A stretch of DNA of 64,000 bases, from assembly GCF_030271515.1 (NCBI RefSeq), contig NZ_JASCXI010000002.1, positions 1 to 64,000 of the forward strand, given 5' to 3'. A program made the position numbers and the translations under genes. Under the pieces are notes generated by a model. It was not told the DNA's origin. It made no database searches and worked only from the letters and a program-made list of their open reading frames with translations. Of the stretch, positions 61,408-64,000 are shown in pieces (within the stretch, counting starts at the first letter, position 1; each line of letters opens with the position of its first letter). This DNA is from Erythrobacter oryzae (GTDB taxonomy: Bacteria > Pseudomonadota > Alphaproteobacteria > Sphingomonadales > Sphingomonadaceae).

Positions 61408-62952
61408 TCAGTTCAGGCGCACCGCGACGAAGGCGGGCGGGGTGGTGCGGCGCTGGACGCGCAGCAGGATTGCCTCGCGCTTGTCGGCCACCGCAGCCTG
61501 CACCTGCGCCAGCAGCGCCTCGACCGTCGGGGTCGCCTGGTAGTTGGCCGAAAGGATGATGTCCCCGCGGCGCAGGCCCTTGCGCGCGGCATCCCCGTTG
61601 GGGTCGACCGCAGCGATGACCACGCCCTTGAGATCGGCCTCCAAGCCCAGCGAGCGCGCCACGGCCGCGCTCATCGGCATGACTTGCAACCCGAGCTTCT
61701 GCTCGATCGTCTGGTCCGAGGTGCCCGGGGCCATCGGCTCTTCCGATTCCGGATCGAAGGTCTCGGCCTGCGCGGCCAGTTCCTGCTCGCTCGGACGCTT
61801 GCCGAGGGTGACGTTGATCGCCACCCGCTTGCCGTCGCGCAGCACCTCGACCGGCACGGTGGTGCCCGGCTGGAGGTTGGCGACGAGGAAGGAGACGTTC
61901 TGTTCGGCGGTTACGTCCTTGCCGTTGACCTTCAACAGGACATCGCCCGACCTGAGGCCAGCCTTGGCCGCAGGGCCGGTTTCCTCGACCATCTGCACCA
62001 GCTCGCCGCGCTTCTTGGGCACGCCGAGCGAGAGCGCCAGATCCTCGTCGATCGGCTGGAGGCGCACGCCGAGATAGCCGCGCTGGATTTCCTGGCCCGA
62101 GCGCAGCTTCTCGACGATCGGCGCGGCGATCTCTGCGGGGATGGCAAAGCCGATCCCGACGCTGCCGCCCGAGGGCGAGAAGATCGCGTTGTTGATGCCG
62201 ATCACATTGCCGCGCATGTCGAACAGCGGACCGCCCGAGTTGCCGCGGTTGATGCTCGCGTCGGTCTGGAGGTAGCGGTCATAGGCGCCGCCCTGACCGG
62301 TGTTGCGATACACCGCCGAGATGATCCCCGCCGTCACCGTGCCGCCGAGGCCGAAGGGGTTGCCGATCGCCACCACCCAGTCGCCCACGCGGGTCGCTGC
62401 GGAATCGCCGAAGGTGACGAAGGGGAAGGTCTTGTTCGAGCGGATCTTGAGCACCGCGAGGTCGGACGCCGCATCGGCGCCGATCACGTCGGCCTCGTAT
62501 TCGGTGCCGTCGGCGAGGGTGACGGTGATCGATTCGAGCTTCGCGCGGGTGTCGGGCGGGCTGATGACGTGGTTGTTGGTGACGACGATGCCGTCAGCCG
62601 AGATGATGAAGCCCGAACCCAGCGACTGCGCCTCGCGCGTCTGCGGCTGGGCCTCGCCGCCGCCATTGCCGCCGCGGCGGTTGAACAGCTCGGCGAAGGG
62701 CGTGCCGGCGAAGGGGTTGTTCTGCACCTCGACCCGCTGGCGGGTGGCGATGTTGACCACGGCGGGCTGCAATTGCGCGGTGAGATCGGCGAAGCTCGCC
62801 GGCGCACCGGCGACCGGCACCACGCGGTTCATCACCGCATCGTCGTTCTGCGCCACCTGTGCGCCCAGCGGCGAGCCCGTGATCAGCGAAATGGCAGCGC
62901 CGCCCACCAGCAGCGCGCTCGACAGTCCGTATACATAGCGCACTTTGTTCAC
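61408..62952 (-). CDS. Do/DegP-family periplasmic serine protease
   Basis: A 514-residue HtrA-type protease-chaperone. A signal or anchor segment lies at about 7-30. The trypsin-like domain has His128 (TNNHVI), Asp164 (ASDLAVL) and Ser239 (INRGNSGGPLF), an intact triad. Two PDZ domains follow at about 300-385 (GYLGVRLQPIDEDLALSLG) and about 420-505 (KLGLQVMPMSAAVARSLGL). It degrades misfolded envelope proteins. It lies 176 bases downstream of hflC in the same direction, the hflK-hflC-htrA order found in many proteobacteria. DegP and DegQ cannot be told apart. Confidence 0.95.
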   Translation of the reverse strand: MNKVRYVYGLSSALLVGGAAISLITGSPLGAQVAQNDDAVMNRVVPVAGAPASFADLTAQLQPAVVNIATRQRVEVQNNPFAGTPFAELFNRRGGNGGGEAQPQTREAQSLGSGFIISADGIVVTNNHVISPPDTRAKLESITVTLADGTEYEADVIGADAASDLAVLKIRSNKTFPFVTFGDSAATRVGDWVVAIGNPFGLGGTVTAGIISAVYRNTGQGGAYDRYLQTDASINRGNSGGPLFDMRGNVIGINNAIFSPSGGSVGIGFAIPAEIAAPIVEKLRSGQEIQRGYLGVRLQPIDEDLALSLGVPKKRGELVQMVEETGPAAKAGLRSGDVLLKVNGKDVTAEQNVSFLVANLQPGTTVPVEVLRDGKRVAINVTLGKRPSEQELAAQAETFDPESEEPMAPGTSDQTIEQKLGLQVMPMSAAVARSLGLEADLKGVVIAAVDPNGDAARKGLRRGDIILSANYQATPTVEALLAQVQAAVADKREAILLRVQRRTTPPAFVAVRLN

Positions 62953-63128
62953 GTCCTCTTGGTCCTTATCTCATGTGGAATGCGCAAGCGTGCCGCGCCG
63001 TTCCTGAAACCCTCGTGCGGGAGGCCGCCCCGTCGCCGGTGCGGCGGCCCCAAATGCGTCGTTTGCGGCTGAACGCCGATTGAATGCCTGCGGCGTCCAT
63101 CGCCGTGCGTTGGCGCTTGGTCGAATGC

Positions 63129-63974
63129 TCAGGGTTGCCCCTTGAACTGGCGGAAGTACTCGCTGTCGTCCGACAGCACCATGCTGCTTTGCCCTTCGCC
63201 TGCAAGGAACGTCTGCCGGTAGCTCTGCATGGCGCGGTAGAAGTCGTAGAACTTCGGGTCTTTCCCATAAGCATCGGCGTAGATCTTCGCGGCCTGCGCG
63301 CTGGCTTCGGCCTGGATGATCTGCGCGTCCCGCTGGCCGGCGGCGCGGATCGTGGCGGCCTGTTCCTGGCGGTCGGTCTCCATGCGGGTGAAGGCGGCGT
63401 CGAGCGGGCTGCCCTCGGGCAGGTCGGCGGCCTTGATCCGCACGTCGAGCACCTGTGCGCCGTAGTTGCGCGCCTGCGCGTCGAGCGTCTTGGTGATGTT
63501 GGCCATCGCCGTGCCGCGCTCGGCATTGATCAGCGCCGAGAACGGGATGCGCCCCAGCTCCTGACGCAGCACCGAGGTGAGGATCGGCAGCAGCTGCGCC
63601 TCGAACTGGCGTTCGGTCCCGGCCTTCTCCACCAGCCGCACAGGATCAATGATGCGGTAGCGCGCATAGGCATCGACCTGGAGGCGCTGCTGGTCCTTGG
63701 AGAGCACCTGGGTGCGCTCCATGTCGATATCGAGCACGCGGCGGTCGATCATCCGCACTTCCTCGGCAATCGGGATGCGCAGCGCGAGACCTGCGCCGGT
63801 CGAGCCGTAGGGCACGTCGGGGCGGAACTGGTTGATGACGCGCACGGGCTCGCCGGTGCGGATCACCACCGCCTGATGGGTTTCGGGGACGATCACCACG
63901 CTGGCGACCAGCGCCACCACCAGCGCGATCGCGCCGATGATGAGGTTGCGGGAGTTGCTGAGCACGCTGTTCAT
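63129..63974 (-). CDS. hflC: FtsH protease modulator HflC
   Basis: A 281-residue SPFH/band-7 protein with one N-terminal membrane helix (about 10-31). GEPVRVINQFRPD, the SPFH core RMIDRRVLDIDMERTQVLSKDQQRLQVDAYARYRI (key part VLSKDQQRLQVDA), and a helical region AERGTAMANITKTLDAQARNYG are typical of HflC. The last part (about 190-245) is a coiled coil. HflK-HflC form a large periplasmic cage around FtsH and limit its proteolysis. The hflK gene ends four bases upstream. Confidence 0.95.
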   Translation of the reverse strand: MNSVLSNSRNLIIGAIALVVALVASVVIVPETHQAVVIRTGEPVRVINQFRPDVPYGSTGAGLALRIPIAEEVRMIDRRVLDIDMERTQVLSKDQQRLQVDAYARYRIIDPVRLVEKAGTERQFEAQLLPILTSVLRQELGRIPFSALINAERGTAMANITKTLDAQARNYGAQVLDVRIKAADLPEGSPLDAAFTRMETDRQEQAATIRAAGQRDAQIIQAEASAQAAKIYADAYGKDPKFYDFYRAMQSYRQTFLAGEGQSSMVLSDDSEYFRQFKGQP

Positions 63975-63978
63975 GGCC

Positions 63979-64000
63979 TTACTGCCCCTGCTGCGCTTGC
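63979..64000 (-). CDS. hflK: FtsH protease modulator HflK, last codons
   Basis: On the minus strand the window edge reads in frame as QAQQGQ followed by TAA (63981-63979), four bases before the hflC start. A glutamine-rich tail and this position are usual for HflK, but only six codons are visible, so the call rests on context. Confidence 0.6.

Overview
The window reads as a chromosomal segment of a GC-rich alphaproteobacterium, most likely of the order Sphingomonadales and plausibly Erythrobacteraceae (Erythrobacter/Porphyrobacter-like). This is an inference from gene content and order: a compact fliL-to-fliS flagellar block with a divergent fliM, the zinc-ribbon/ftsE/ftsX/ydcF/plsC order, the tyrC-hisC pair known from Zymomonas, metX/metW methionine synthesis, DUF6702 beside an M1 peptidase, and a DUF1800/DUF1501 pair. 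There are no insertion sequences, phage genes or CRISPR arrays. Gene density is high, start codons commonly overlap the preceding stop, and no gene-free stretch exceeds 300 bases.

Layout. 1-7.7 kb: flagellar operon (3' end of fliK, fliLMNOPQR, flhB, fliD, fliS) covering hook-length control, C-ring, export gate and filament cap. 7.7-12.7 kb, leftward: alpha/beta hydrolase, a Wzx-type flippase with a CelD/BcsL-type acetyltransferase, and class III alcohol dehydrogenase with a small Cys-rich DUF5522 protein. 12.8-18 kb: secreted M1 peptidase plus DUF6702 protein, converging on a GAF-PAS-GGDEF-EAL regulator. 18-24.2 kb, leftward: a spermidine-synthase-like membrane protein and a beta-propeller histidine kinase with its NarL-type regulator. 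24.3-26 kb: a Tat-exported chloroperoxidase-like hydrolase and a DUF1275 membrane protein.

26.4-40.2 kb is the most unusual part. It holds a set of exported proteins of unknown function, a second NarL-type regulator, a 1625-residue PATR-repeat autotransporter, two DUF1176-like proteins flanking a small membrane protein, a second (DesK-like) histidine kinase and another secreted protein. A short element, six C, 7-9 bases, then GGGGAT, recurs 55-63 bases before several start codons here. I read this as a candidate undescribed envelope-related two-component locus; the function is inference.

40.3-44.4 kb is a five-gene methionine-salvage operon (aminotransferase, mtnB, mtnD, mtnC, mtnA), followed by tRNA-Leu(GAG). 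44.6-52.1 kb: zinc-ribbon protein, ftsEX, ydcF-like gene, plsC-like acyltransferase, and the DUF1800/DUF1501 pair. 52.3-56.5 kb: tyrC-hisC diverge from metX-GNAT-metW. 56.5-64 kb: a very long inverted repeat, then VOC protein, glutathione transferase, msrB, a class A penicillin-binding protein, a Do-family protease and hflC (with the last codons of hflK), together an envelope and protein quality-control group.

Methionine is a recurring theme: salvage (mtn), synthesis (metX/metW) and repair of oxidised residues (msrB) all lie within 19 kb.
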